A model generated the notes under the pieces. It searched no databases. It was not told the DNA's origin and saw only the letters and a program-made list of their open reading frames with translations. A stretch of DNA of 64,000 nucleotides from Aquarana catesbeiana (Eukaryota > Chordata > Amphibia > Anura > Ranidae), in the NCBI RefSeq assembly GCF_042186555.1, contig NC_133336.1:35418257-35482256 (forward strand), written 5' to 3'. The number at the start of each line of letters is the position of its first letter. Position 1 is the first letter of the stretch. This document shows, in pieces, positions 1-11,434 of the stretch. The position numbers and the translations under genes were made by a program.

Positions 1-417
1 TTGCACTACTGTGACGGAACAGGCATTTATGGCAAATCCCTTATGCAGGGGGATCTATCCAGTTTTATATAATCATTTCACTTATTAACTGTTTCAGATT
101 GCATGTATTATTTAATCACATCCCAACACTATTTCAGCATCACATACACATATTTCACTTAGTATACCAGAATCAGTTTGACATTCTGTATTTTATAGTT
201 CACAAACCACGTTTATTTGGGGTATGTAACTATTTCAGCAGGTATTTTATTTCACGTTCAATTGGATTTTTAACTCAACTGCATCCATTTTCCTTTCTTC
301 CTACTGATCTTTCCCACTAACCGGCAGTGGAAGTGGGTCTACTAGCATCTCTTTGCAATTCCCCAAAAATATCTAGTAATAAGAACAGCGCCATATCTAT
401 TTTGTTTTCCTTTCACC
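1..417. other. AT-rich DNA, no gene seen
   Basis: AT-rich sequence with no domain, repeat end or RNA gene that I recognise. The short open frames here have no family features. Confidence 0.4.
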
Positions 418-515
418 TTAACGACCACAACATACAGAGATATACAATGTAATATTAACATAAAAGCACACAGGTTGGACTTGTGTCTTTTTTCAACCTC
501 TCCGACTATGTAATT
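418..515 (+). mobile_element. CR1 LINE 3' tail, 5'-truncated
   Basis: The stretch from the ACGACCACAACATACAG motif to CTATGTAA is the CR1 3' end. The same tail closes the longer copies near 7555 and 50036, and in reverse near 30564. Only about 100 bases are left, as expected for extreme 5' truncation during target-primed reverse transcription. Confidence 0.75.
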
Positions 516-1034
516 GGGGCAGTAGACACGGGAGAAGATCCCTGGTCTGCTGTCCCAGTTGGGATCAGGGGGGTGCCAGTGCATTCATAACATGTTACAT
601 GATAGACACCCTGAATATAGATGCTATGAAAGGTGAACTTATCTTTTAATGTGTGGAGCGATCAAGGGGTTAAAATTGTGCCTAATAATGTGTAATGTGT
701 GCTGCTTTTTACTAAAGATCTTTGTTTCTTATCCTTGCTTTGCAGGGATAAGAAACAGAGATTATTTGCTCTGTATAGAGCTCTGTGTCAACACAGGGTT
801 CTGGGCTGTGATTGGACACAGCTGATCAGCAGGTCCCAGCCATGAATCATTTACTGCGATCTGCTGACTGATTCCCGCTGTGTACAATAACAAAACGCCT
901 TTCCCGGGTGGGGATGTGCACGCCCTAAACCTAGAAGCAGGCAGTGACGTCCGGGTACTTCGCTTTGCCTGCATGGGTGGGTGGTCCGCAAATGGTTATG
1001 CGCATCACTTGCGGGTACTTATTAGGTAGAAGAG
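516..1034. other. Unclassified; one MITE end at 629-652
   Basis: Bases 629-652 contain GGTGAACTTATCTTTTAA, the same terminus as the MITE at 34428-34915 (right end). The rest, with several short GC-rich palindromic stretches, has no feature I can name. Confidence 0.35.
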
Positions 1035-1275
1035 CAGTGGCAGCCTGTCCATTAGGGGCACACGGGCACCACCCCCCTATACATGCGTCTGGCCCCCTGA
1101 TCTACATGCAGGGTGCCGGATGCATGGATTCCAATAGGGGGGGTTTGAAGCATGTGATGCCGGAGGCTCTAATAGGCTAAAAAAAAAGGATGGGCTCGGG
1201 GTGCAGAGCATTTCGCTCCGAGCCCACCCAGTTGTGTGACAATAGCGAATGAATATTCGTTATTATTGTAACGGA
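1035..1275 (-). mobile_element. hAT-like MITE fragment (CAGTGGC end)
   Basis: Begins with the hAT-type terminus CAGTGGCAGCCTGTCC. The block with 'CTCTAATAGGC' and the 'GAGCCCACCC' segment is the reverse complement of sequence at 4250-4400 and 35400-35560. The second terminus is not found, so the copy is broken at about 1275. Confidence 0.5.
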
Positions 1276-2122
<847 letters not shown>

Positions 2123-2306
2123 CCACATTTAACTCTCTTACTGCTACACATTCGCAAGCTGACTGTTAAAATGACACCCCCACCTACCATGCATCCCGAG
2201 GCCACAGGTTGGACATTGAAACCTGGAATGCATGGTGGTGGGGGCGTCACACTTCGACAGTTGACAGTCAGCTTGTGAGTGTGTGGCAATAAAAGGTTTA
2301 AATGTA
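2123..2306. repeat. Imperfect palindrome, ~90-bp arms
   Basis: The left arm (2123-2210) and right arm (2218-2306) are inverted copies. Visible anchors are AAGCTGACTGT with ACAGTCAGCTT, and ACCATGCAT with ATGCATGGT. The spacer is only a few bases, as in a snap-back MITE. No target duplication could be fixed. Confidence 0.7.
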
Positions 2307-2780
2307 CCTGCATTGGTAGTTACAAATTGTGGAGCCATTCTCTCTTCTTTTCTAATGGCTTATAGCCACTCACAGCCAGCCTACTGGTTATGTGGTACAC
2401 AGATAGTCTGGGCAACATAAAAGTCGGGTGCTTCTGATTCTAAACTTTGGTTTGAATGAGAAATGCAGCTATTTTTGTTTAGCTGCCTTCCTGGCAAAAT
2501 GCTGGAAAGACGTGAATATCATACATAAATGGACAGGTTGGTTAGGGTGAGTGAGCGCATGAAAACCTGGAACTAAAGAAAATTAGCATCCACGTCTTGT
2601 AATTATGAAGAGGTTTAGGGGCAGATTCCATAAATCTACTGCTAAAATAGAAAACATTTTAAAAGTTTCTACAGTATGCAATCAAATACAAACTGATTAA
2701 CCTTTCGGGATTTTGCAGCACCGAATCCATCATGCCATCCTTGCTGGCCCTCAATATAGTGGCATTCTGTGAGCGCCAGG
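2307..2780. other. No feature seen
   Basis: AT-rich sequence without repeat ends or coding signal that I can support. Confidence 0.4.
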
Positions 2781-3182
2781 TCAGGAGAAATGTACTTCTG
2801 TAGGACGGCTTTGTCGTCTTCCTGCTGTTATTTCATCTTCCTCGCAATCAGGATAAATTGTGCTGCTGTAATAACATTGTAGCAGGCCATCCTTTATAGA
2901 GTGAAGATGGTAATAACTGTGTTTTACATCTGCATTAATTCTGACAAGATTTATTGGTGTTTGCTGCTCTGTAAACTCCGAAACGCACACCGCAAAGGTC
3001 AGAAAACCAGTAATACTAATGGCACAGGCAGGGAATGGCAGGATGCGGGCATTTAATAAAACCGGCAGCTCCATTCTGCTACGGATGATTATTGAGAGCA
3101 GGATAGCAGCCAGCAGAGCATTAAGCGAGAGAACCAAAAAATAGGATTGCTTATTTCCTCCCTGCCTGTGGGATTTGTACAC
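2781..3182 (-). other. 133-codon ORF of unknown status
   Basis: An open frame of 133 codons with a hydrophobic stretch (about residues 17-33), a second hydrophobic stretch (about residues 46-68) and an acidic/basic C-terminus. I recognise no family. It lies in sequence without obvious repeats, so a degraded exon or a membrane-protein pseudogene is possible. Chance openness is the simpler reading: there is no splice site, Kozak context or neighbour to support it. Confidence 0.12.
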
Positions 3183-3239
3183 TTAACCAACCCTTTAAAG
3201 GGACGCAATTTATTAATAATTTGTTTATTTATAAATATT

Positions 3240-3668
3240 CATTTTAAAAGAGAAGTTCTGTGTTTTTTGTTTTTCTTTATCATACTTACACCTAGGTGGA
3301 TGCAGCATTGGTGGCTCTAAGACTGAGAACCGAGTGATCAAACACAGCTGATTGCTCGGTTCTCAGTGCTTCTTCAGTCATGGCTCTCTGCTCTGCATGC
3401 TGGGCTATGGAGGGGGTGGGAGCGACACGCTCATCCTCTCAGTGGCTCGCTGAGAGGCTGAGCCACGCACTGGTCCAGGATTGTGGGTGGATCCTGGCCA
3501 GATTGTCGTGATCTTACCCCAGCCTGGACCGGCTCTGTGTCATCAGCAGACAGTGGGCTTCAGCAATGATATTTGGGATGTCATTGCTTTATTTTTGGAC
3601 AGGTCTGTGTTTTCTTGTTCGAGACTAGCAATTGTCATTCTCTGATGTTCTTGGAAGTGTCACTCTGG
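3240..3668. mobile_element. Interspersed repeat shared with 11440-12005
   Basis: Shares blocks in the same order with 11440-12005: ACCTAGGTG then GATGCAGCATTGG, a hairpin around CTCGGTTCTCAG, the GCTGAGAGGCTGAGCCA segment, and GCCTGGA(C/T)CGGCT. It is an unclassified short DNA element or MITE. Confidence 0.6.
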
Positions 3669-3671
3669 TAT

Positions 3672-4405
3672 CAGTGACGGCTGGTGAGCTGGGGGCGGCA
3701 AACAACCAGCACTACCCCCCCTCCCGGCGGCACTGATGCACCCCCCCCACACCAGGGGCGGCCGCGGGGTTCGTGGCACTGTCAGCCAGTCTGGCACTTA
3801 CTATGCGGCGGGCTGTGTCGTCCTCTCCTCCTGTGTCCTCCTCTCCTCCTGTGTCCTCCTCTCCTCTCCTCCTGTGTCCTCCTCTCCTCCTGTGTCCTCC
3901 TCTCCTCTCCTCCTGTGTCCTCCTCTCCTCTCCTCCTGTGTCCTCCTCTCCTCTCCTCCTGTGTCCTCCTCTCCTCTCCTGCTGTGTCATCCTCTCCTCT
4001 CCTCCTGTGTCCTCCTCTCCTCTCCTGCTGTGTCATCCTCTCCTCTCCTCCTGTGTCCTCCAGGCAGCGACGGGTCCAGCTCCAGCTGGCCTGCTCTTCC
4101 ACAGCGCTAGGCATCCAATAGGATCGCGTGGCCCTTTGGCCAATTGGGAAACATGTCTCACTGACCTGCCTCCTGATTGTCAGGGAGTAACTGTAGTGTG
4201 AAAATAGCGAAAATTAATTCGCTATGGTCGCACAATTGGCTGGGATCGGGGCGCACTCTCTGTGCCATGAGCCCACCCCACTTTGAAGCCTATTAGAGCC
4301 TCTGGCTCTAATCGGAGGTTTCAAAAAACACACACCCCCACCATAGAAATTCATGTGGCCGGCGTCCTGAAAGGGGCCAGGCCCATGGATAGGGAGGGCG
4401 GCGGA
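3672..4405 (+). mobile_element. hAT-like MITE with expanded minisatellite
   Basis: Starts CAGTGACGGCTGGTG, a hAT-type end like the one at 35099. The 4250-4400 part (CTATTAGAGCCTCTGGCTCT onward) matches 35430-35560. The expected CCGCCACTG right end is not seen, so the right edge is uncertain. A TCC-rich minisatellite sits inside. Confidence 0.5.
3820..4061. repeat. TCC-rich minisatellite
   Basis: Tandem 16-21-base units built from CTCCTCTCCTCCTGTGTC, with variants that have GCTGTGTCAT. All three frames stay open on both strands through the array, which makes spurious long ORFs. Confidence 0.9.
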
Positions 4406-4765
4406 GGTATTTCACTACATGTAATGGGGTTGATTTACTAAAGTCACATAGAATGAGGACTTTGCAAGTGCAGTTACTCTAGAGCTTAGAAAATGAGTGG
4501 GATCTCTGCTGACTTCCACATCCAGTCACGTGTAAGCAAAGATGTCTTTTATTGTCCTTACATGTGATTGGGTATTCTTTGCATCCAGCTGTATGCAGCT
4601 GTTTGTAAAAGCAATCCAGCGGCTATTTAGCCGCTGGGATTGCTTTTACAAGAGACCCGACCATTGACTCTAAAAAAAATAAAAATAAAAAAATACCGGG
4701 AGTACAGGCATCATCCCAGTATAACCGCTTGAAATACAGCAACATACCGGTACGCCAGTGGTTAA
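4406..4765. mobile_element. TTAA-type MITE right end (AGTGGTTAA)
   Basis: Ends with CAGTGGTTAA (TTAA 4762-4765). The block from about 4600, with an AGCAATCCAGCGGC hairpin, matches 22320-22455 of the large TTAA element. The left boundary is unclear; a 5' TTAA end is not visible. Confidence 0.5.
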
Positions 4766-4810
4766 AGACATTCTTCATGCAAAACTCCTAAATCATGTTT
4801 TCTGTAGAGT

Positions 4811-4912
4811 TTAAAGCAGAACTACAAGTCTTTTGTGTTTTCATTAATTTTTATTTTTTTATATTTTTAAGTATTTAAAAAAAAAACACAAAACCCTTGA
4901 ATTCTGCTTTAG
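4811..4912. repeat. Short inverted-repeat MITE (~100 bp)
   Basis: TAAAGCAGAACTACAAG on the left is mirrored by GAATTCTGCTTTA on the right, with T-rich and A-rich inner arms (TTTTGTGTTTT / AAAACACAAAA). The whole unit can fold on itself. Confidence 0.6.
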
Positions 4913-5462
4913 GATGCTCCAGCATTCTTATCCCACCTTTACACAAATGTGTCATTGGAGCCGGATTTGTAACCAGAATTGGAGGAACCAAGCATTGCCT
5001 ACTCTTCCTAATGCCAATACAGCTACATTTCTATTTAATTTACCCATTTTACTTCTACTTGCAAACCTCCAAACACTTAACCTACTGCAGATTATTATTA
5101 AAATATATTGCATTGCCATCTAACCAAGCTATACATGTTCCTCTGGAGCTCTGCCCAATATACTGCTCAAAACTGCACTTTCTGCTGCCAAATGTAATAA
5201 TCTCCATTTTACTCCATATTTATATTCACTGAAAAATGCTAAAATTATTTTTTTAAATGTCCCTTGTGTGGTCATTTGTAATCCTTCCTTATATAAAAAC
5301 TGTAAATGCAATTTTACTATGAATTATACATTTATACGTGTTTTTGCAGACTCTGCGAAATGCCAATATTATAGGGTACTTAACATTTTCTGGAGATAAT
5401 TCCTGTTTCGTATAGGATGGTCTGGGTTTACATTAATATACGGCTTTGTTTCTAGCCGTTAA
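4913..5462. other. Unique-looking AT-rich DNA
   Basis: No repeat termini, RNA gene or convincing coding signal. The open frames here read as low-complexity hydrophobic sequence. Confidence 0.4.
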
Positions 5463-5526
5463 TACATGGCAATGAGGTTTAATGTAGAAAAATGTAAAAT
5501 AATGCATTTGGGTGACAAAAATATGA

Positions 5527-5862
5527 ATGCAATCTATACACCGGGGGGAGAACCTCTGGGGGAATCTAGGATGGAAAAGGACCTTTGGGGTCCTAGTAGA
5601 TGATAGGCTCAGCAATGGCATGCAATGCCAAGCTGCTGCTAACAGCATGGCATGCATTAAAAAGGGGATCAACTCCAGAGCTAAAATGATAATTCTCCCG
5701 CTCTACAAGACTCTGGTCCGACTGCACCTAGAGTATGCTGTCCAGTTCTGGGCATCAGTCCTCAGGAAGGATGTACTGGAAATGGAGCGAGTACAAAGAA
5801 GGGCAACAAAGCTAATAAAGGGTCTGGAGGATATTAGTTATGAGGAAAGGTTGCGAGCACTG
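5527..5862 (+). pseudogene. CR1 ORF2 C-terminal fragment
   Basis: Encodes the region downstream of the reverse transcriptase, with the recognisable pieces VDDRLSNGMQCQAA, LPLYKTLVRLHLEYAVQFW and RVQRRATKLIKGL, characteristic of CR1-clade proteins. The open frame runs on past 5862 into the hAT insertion as far as 6126, but those extra codons are not LINE sequence. The downstream part of the same protein resumes at 7175. Confidence 0.85.
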
Positions 5863-6124
5863 CAGTGCCATCTTAAGAGCATTATAGGCCCCCGGGCAAT
5901 ACAGTGCACTGGGGCCCTGTCTGCACAATCATGCACGAGAAGGGGGGGGCAAGCTCTGCAGGATTACACAGAGCAGGGATCTCCCACTTACCCGGTGGCC
6001 GCTGTCATACGAAGTACCGCCTCCTGGATGGGCTCCTATGATAGACTGCACACAGTAGCCGTGCCATGTAAGCGGGAGATATTTGTAATCTGGCGGTGCT
6101 GGGGACTTTTGGTCACCCTAGGCT

Positions 6125-6330
6125 AGTGGCCAGCAGGACCCACAGGTCAGTGGCCAGCTCCCAGCAGGACCCACAAGCTGTAGACCTGTGGGTCCTGCTG
6201 GCCACTGACCTGTGGGTCCTGCTGGGAGCTGGCTGCGGACCTGTGGGTCAATAGCCTATGGGTCCTGCTGGCCGTTGATCTGTGGGTCCTGCTGGGAGCC
6301 GACCATGGCATGTGGGTCCTGCTGACCACT
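6125..6330. repeat. Minisatellite, CAGGACCCACAG unit, with inversion
   Basis: Repeats of TGTGGGTCCTGCTGG occur at least six times. The first copies (6127-6173) are in the opposite orientation, so 6127-6236 can fold into a hairpin. Confidence 0.85.
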
Positions 6331-6598
6331 ACACTACACGCTGACCACTACATTACACACTGACCACTACACTGACCTCTACACTACACTGACCACTACA
6401 CTACACACTGACCTCTACACTACACACTGACCCCTACACTACACCCTGACCCCTACACTACACGCTGACCACTACACTACACGCTGACCACTACACGCTG
6501 ACCACTACACTACACACTGATCACTATATTACACACTGACCACTACACACCGACCACTACACTACACACTGACCACTACACATTACACTATCCACTGA
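6331..6598. repeat. Minisatellite, GACCACTACACT unit
   Basis: About fifteen copies of a 12-22-base unit (CACTGACCACTACA and variants with CTCT or CCCC) inside the hAT element. Confidence 0.9.
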
Positions 6599-7555
6599 CT
6601 TTCTCGCTGCTCCCTCTCCCCAGACCATATCTACTCCCCCCGGGCCAGCAACAAAACTTACGAGGGAGTCTCTTACCTTATCTTCTTTCATCTGCTCTGC
6701 GCCACCGCCTGTCACACTGCCAGACTGCCTTCCCCCGACAGGGACATGATCTAGGATCCGAGGAGGAGACCGCGGCTACAGCTCCTTCGGCCTTTGGGCC
6801 GGCCCCGCTCACCCGCGATTGACAACAGGCCAGCCCCGCCCACCGCACATGACCCCTTTCACCCAATCACAGGGGGCCAGCCTGAGACTTAACATGGCGG
6901 CCGGAGCACGGGGTCACAGGAAATGGAAATTAGGAAGATGGAGACAAGTGTGACACATACACAGGCGTGGAATTTCGCCCCCCCAAATGTTTTGCCCAGT
7001 GCCACGGCCCCCCTCGCACTCCCCACTCTACGCCACTGGTCAGACAGTACTTAACATGTGGCACACAGTAAAATGCTTGGCTGGGGTCACTGGGCAGGTG
7101 GGGCCCCCCAGGCAATTGGGGCCCCCGGGCAACTGCCCAGCGTGCTCATGCGAAAAGACGGCCCTGGAGCACTGAACTTATTCTCTCTGGAGAAGAGACG
7201 CTTGAGAGGGGATATGATTTCAATTTATAAACACCGTACTGGTGAGCCCACAATAGGGATAAAACTTTTTCACGGAACAGAGTTTAACAAGACTCGTGGC
7301 CACTCATTAAAATTAGAAGAAAAGGTTTAACCCTAAACTACTTTACTGTAAGAGCGGCAAGGATGTGGAATTCCCTTCCACAGGCTGTGGTCTCAGTGGG
7401 GAGCACCGATAGTTTCAAGAAACTATTAAATAAGCACCTGAACGACCACAACATACAGGGATATATAATTTAATACTGACATATAATCACACACATAGGT
7501 TGGACTTGATGGACTTGTGTCTTTTTACAACCTCACCTACTATGTAACTATGTAA

Positions 7556-7791
7556 TGTTTGCAGACAGAAGACCAACTTTATCCTGGGCTGAAACAGCAG
7601 TCCGTCCACCAGGCACAACTTTTTTTTTTTTTTTTTTTTTAAGAGCCCAACAGGCTGTTTTTGATAAGCCAGGAAACTGCAGGCCATGCTGCTGGAAACC
7701 AGAATTCTTATAGTATTTAGGCATTTTTTTAGAGGCTACAGGCGCAGGTATGCATGTGTAGTATATAAGGTAAGTTATACTTTAACCACTT
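7556..7791. other. No gene; T20 tract at 7619-7640
   Basis: Short interval with a poly-T run. It might be a small reverse-oriented retroposon tail, but no body is recognised. Confidence 0.3.
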
Positions 7792-8700
7792 GAGGACCAG
7801 CCACAGCAGTTATACTGCAGCAAGTTGGCCCCTCTGGGCGAGCTGTCATAGCTGTACGTCGGCTGCTTAAAGAGCACTAGGGGGCGCGCGCGTGCCACGA
7901 TGACGGAGCCGATGCACGTACCACCGGGCACCCGCGATTGCTTCTGAGAATGACACAATGGAGGTCTGTCAATGTAAACAGACTGATCTCCATTTTGTCA
8001 GGGGTGAGGAGACTGATCTGTTGTTCCTAATGCTTAGGAAGACGATCGGTCTCTTCCCCCACTCAGTCCCACCCCCCCCACAGTTAGTATCACTCTCTAG
8101 GACACACATTTAACCCCTTGATCGCCCCCTAGTGTTAACCCCTTCCTTGCCAATGACATTTATACAGTAATCCATGGCTATTTTTAGCTCTGATCGCTGT
8201 ATAAATGTCATAGGTCCCAAAAAAATGTCAAAAGTGTCCGATCTGTCCGCCGCAATGTCGCAGTCCCGCTAAAAATCACAGATCACCGCTATTCCTTCTA
8301 AAAAAATAATATTAATAATAAAAATGCCATAAATCTATTCCCTATTTTGTAGATGCTATAACTTTTGCGCAAACCAATCAATAATAAAAAAATTTTAAAA
8401 ATCTGTAGAAGAATACATATCGGCCTGAGGAAGAAATTCGTTTTTTTTTTAAAAAAAGAAATTGGGGATATTTAAAGTCAAAAATATATTTTTTTTTTTT
8501 CAAAATTGTCGCTCTTTGTTGATAGCGCAAAAAACAAAAACAAACGCAGAGGCGATCAAATACCACCAAAAGAAAGCTCTATTTGTGGGAAAAAAAGGAA
8601 GTGAATGTTGTCAATTAAAGCCGCGCAGTGCCGTATCGCAAAAAATGGCCTGGTTATTAGGTCATTAGGGGGGCAAATCTGCCGGCCCTTAAGTGGTTAA
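7792..8700. mobile_element. TTAA-flanked MITE, CCACTT ends
   Basis: TTAA at 7792-7795 and 8697-8700 bracket about 900 bp with ends CCACTTGAGG and, reversed, CCACTTAAGG. TTAA duplications fit piggyBac-type transposition. Internal landmarks also occur in other copies here: ACCAAAAGAAAGCTCTATTT, GATAGCGCAAAAAA and GATCGCCCCCTAGTG. It has no coding capacity and is probably mobilised in trans by a piggyBac transposase. Confidence 0.8.
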
Positions 8701-9135
8701 GGGCTCATTCAGGTGGGCGATTAGCTCCATGCTGAGCCACAGGCTGATACATGTGCATCCACCTTGAAGCTGTGTGCAGGCAACCCATAGCATAGTTGCC
8801 AACATGATCAAAAAATGTATAGGGACACTTTTTTTTGTCTGTAGGTGGAGTCTTATTATAATTAGGGGGCAGGGCTTTCATTTGTAGGTGAGGAGCAGTG
8901 GGGAGTGGGAAAATGTGGCGCGTGCATGCTGCGGCGAACAATTGGCTTGGTTTAATCTAAATATCGGGCATGGCTTAAAGGAGGTGTGGTTAGAGTCTGA
9001 GATGAAAGAGGGATGGAGGGAAAAGAAAGGGAGAAGGAAGGAAAGAGAGGGGTGGAGGGACAGCAGGCCCAGATCCAAAACCACAATAGCAATATGTGTA
9101 TTCCAGAAAGTTTAACAATCAGCAGATAAAGATAC
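8701..9135. other. Unclassified repeat-like interval
   Basis: Contains 'CATAGTTGCCAACATGATC', which resembles the reverse of 10880-10915 (GGGACTGTTGGCAGCTATG), so both are probably ends of one repeat family. A purine-rich tract spans about 9001-9062. No gene is seen. Confidence 0.35.
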
Positions 9136-9990
9136 TAGACATGTGCACTGCCGAAAAAATGTGTTATGCCCCGTACACACGGTCAGATTTTCAGACGGAA
9201 AATGTGTGATAGGACCTTGTTGTCGGAAATTCCGACCGTGTGTAGGCTCCATCACACATTTTCCATCGGATTTTCCGACACAAAGTTTGAGAGCAGGCTA
9301 TAAAATTTTCCGACAACAAAATCCGTTGTCGGAAAAAACGATCGTGTGTACACAAATCCGACGGACAAAGTGCCACGCATGCTCAGAATAAATAAAGAGA
9401 TGAAAGCTATTGGCCACTGCCCCAATTATAGTCCCGACGTACGTGTTTTACGTCACCGCGTTTAGAACGATCGGATTTTCCAACAACTTTGTGTGACCGT
9501 GTGTATGCAGGACAAATTTGAGCCAACATCCGTCGGAAAAAATCCTAGGATTTTGTTGTCGGAATGTCCGAACAAAGTCCGACCGTGTGTACGGGGCTTT
9601 AGTTTTCGTTTCATTTGTTTTGTTTTTTTCTTGATTTTTCGGGTCATTCGTTATGATCGCAATTCGTAAGAATAATTATAGGTATTGGAATTATAATTGT
9701 TGTTGTTATTATTATTGTTTAATATTATTAATTCTTAAAGTTCCATTCATTTAGATACGGCATCCGTTATTTTAGGATACATTCGTATTCGTTGCGTTCA
9801 CTAGTAGCCAAATTTGAAAGGAAATTCCAATACCTTTAATTTAATAGTTAGTAATAGTCAAGTTATTAGTTCAGATTTTCGGATTTTCGAATTTCGAGTT
9901 TACGAATTTACAAATTTTTGAATGAATAAATTTGTCGAAGTTCATTAAAAAACTAATTTGGAACTAAACGAATTGCATATGTCTAAAAGA
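9136..9990. mobile_element. AT-rich inverted-end repeat hosting a MITE
   Basis: Ends TAGACATGTGCA (9136) and TGCATATGTCTA (near 9986) are imperfect inverted copies. The interior is rich in TTCG/CGAA motifs. A Harbinger-like MITE interrupts it at 9167-9598, and the sequence reads through sensibly once that is removed. Confidence 0.5.
9167..9598. mobile_element. Harbinger-like MITE, TTA target duplication
   Basis: TTA at 9164-9166 and 9599-9601 flank 432 bp. The ends are TGCCCCGTACACACGGTC and its inverse, and internal GTCGGA/TCCGAC motifs recur throughout. A 3-bp TWA duplication with long inverted ends fits the PIF/Harbinger superfamily. Relatives are at 25223-25647 and 53502-53907. Confidence 0.82.
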
Positions 9991-10140
9991 TACTCCAAAC
10001 ACTTGGTGTTAGCGCTTCAATCATCATGGCACCATGGTTGCTATGGTGCCAAGATGACTGAAGCGCATTATTTCTATTACTACATTGTAATATAAAAAGA
10101 AATAGTTCAACTCACCATAATGCATAATCAGTGGGAGACC

Positions 10141-10515
10141 TGATCGTGTCACTTGTCACATCACCTTCCACCAGATGCAGCTTGTCACTTGCCACATCAC
10201 CTGCCACCAGATACAGCCACATCGCGTGTCACCTGCCACATCACTTGTCACCAGATGCAGCATGCAGCTTGCCACCAGATACAGCTTGTCTCTTGCCATC
10301 AGATGCAGCTTGGTTCACTTGTCACCAGATGCAGCGCTCACTTGTCACCAGATGCAACTTGTCATCACAGATGCAGCTTTTTTCCACAGATGAAGCGTCT
10401 CACTTGTCGCCATGGATGCAACTTATTACTTGTCACCACAGATGCAGCTTGTCACCACAGATGAAGCGTGTCACTTGTTGCCACAGATGCAGCTTGTCAC
10501 TTGTCACCAGATTCA
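10141..10515. repeat. Minisatellite, CTTGTCACCAGATGCAG unit
   Basis: More than fifteen degenerate copies of a 17-32-base unit (CACTTGTCACCAGATGCAGC and variants with CACAGATGCAG). Confidence 0.9.
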
Positions 10516-10557
10516 TTGTAAGAGACTTCCATGGTGCTGTATTGATAATTTGGTCTC

Positions 10558-10757
10558 CGCGCCATTTAGAGAAGACCAGCTCTCGTGAAGGGTGAAACGA
10601 GGCAAAGCCCTGGTGGCAGTGGAGCTGCTCCCAATCCACGGCCTGGCCTACAACAGATCACGGACCGGCAGCAGCCCATGTATTTGCAACCGCCTTCATT
10701 GCCACCAGGGCTCCACCACTTGTTTCTTCCCCACGAGAGCTGGTCTTCTGTAAAATG
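10558..10757. repeat. Inverted repeat, ~58-bp arms
   Basis: The left arm 10558-10616 (AGAAGACCAGCTCTCGTG ... AGCCCTGGTGGCA) is mirrored by 10698-10757. The ~80-bp loop has no coding signal. Confidence 0.75.
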
Positions 10758-11062
10758 GCCACAGAGACAGTCACCAGTGCCGACCCCGGACCTCTAGCGG
10801 TGGTATAACGGGACAAAGCCAATTTCCCATGATTTTTCCCGGGACATGTTAAGACCAGGACAAGGGTCTGAATATCGTGAATGTAAAAATGGAAAATCGG
10901 GACTGTTGGCAGCTATGCCCATAGTATTGGATGCACATGCAGTAGCTTCACGGATGCAATCATGTCAAAATTTGACATGTGGGAAGGAGAGGGTCCATGA
11001 ATTTAAGTGCACACAGTGTGTGTACAGATCCACTTCTAGGAGTTGCCTGCACACAGCTCCCA
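10758..11062. other. Repeat end plus unassigned DNA
   Basis: About 10800-10920 resembles 8790-8830 in reverse (CGGGACTGTTGGCAGCTATG). No gene is seen. Confidence 0.3.
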
Positions 11063-11434
11063 ATTCATCCCAAAGGTGTTCTATCGGGTTGAGGTTAAGT
11101 GCAGGCTAGTCAAGTTCCTCCACCCCAAACTCGCCTGCACACAGTCCTGAATTCAACCCGATAGAACACCTTTGGGATAAATTAGAGCGGAGACTGAGCC
11201 AGGCCTTCTTGTCCATGTCAGTGCCTGACCTCACAATTGTCCTTTTGGAAGAATGGTCAAACATTCCCATAGACACACTCCTAAACCTTGTGCACAGCCT
11301 TTCCAGAAGAGTTGAAGCTGTTATAGCTGCAAAGGGTGGGCAACTCAATATTGAACCCAACAGACTAAGGCTGGGATGCCATTAAAGTTCATGTGCGTAT
11401 AAAGGCAGGCGCCCCAATACTTTTGGTAATATAA
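11063..11434 (+). mobile_element. Tc1-like snap-back fragment
   Basis: The right part encodes the end of a Tc1 transposase on the plus strand: FNPIEHLWDKLERRL near 11150-11210, with the final Glu of the DDE triad, and IAAKGGQLNIEPN near 11325. Upstream, 11075-11102 is the reverse complement of the coding segment at about 11155-11183, so the element is two inverted 3' halves rather than a normal transposon. The right terminus has CCCCAATACTTTTGGTAAT, as in the related copy at 32324-32834. Confidence 0.78.

Larger units (their letters stand above)
5863..7166 (+). mobile_element. Non-autonomous hAT with 8-bp TSD
   Basis: Flanked by identical 8-bp duplications GAGCACTG (5855-5862 and 7167-7174). 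Termini are CAGTGCCATCTTAA on the left and, in reverse complement, CAGGGCCGTCTTTT on the right, 11 of 14 matching. An 8-bp TSD with CAG-type ends is diagnostic of the hAT superfamily. No transposase is present; about one third of the element consists of two minisatellites. A second hAT-like end (TACGCCACTGG near 7038) hints at a further nested element. Confidence 0.9.
5463..7555 (+). mobile_element. CR1 LINE, 3' part, split by a hAT
   Basis: A 5'-truncated CR1 copy in two pieces, 5463-5862 and 7175-7555. The first begins at the codons for the RT C-terminus (compare 49315) and runs through the post-RT region. The second holds the NLFSLEKRRLRGD segment and the 3' tail with TATGTAAC repeats. Between them lies a complete hAT insertion. 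Precise excision of 5863-7174 would rejoin the reading frame sequence, so the CR1 is the older element. Confidence 0.9.

Noticed and set aside
3684..4201. Five overlapping open frames on both strands
   Set aside because: All come from the TCC-rich minisatellite; every frame stays open through such an array.
6331..6598. Regularly spaced CACTACAC repeats resembling an array
   Set aside because: Units abut, vary in length and lack spacers; they lie inside a hAT element.
10131..10595. 154-codon frame and a CRISPR-like look
   Set aside because: Degenerate contiguous minisatellite without constant repeats and unique spacers, in an animal genome.
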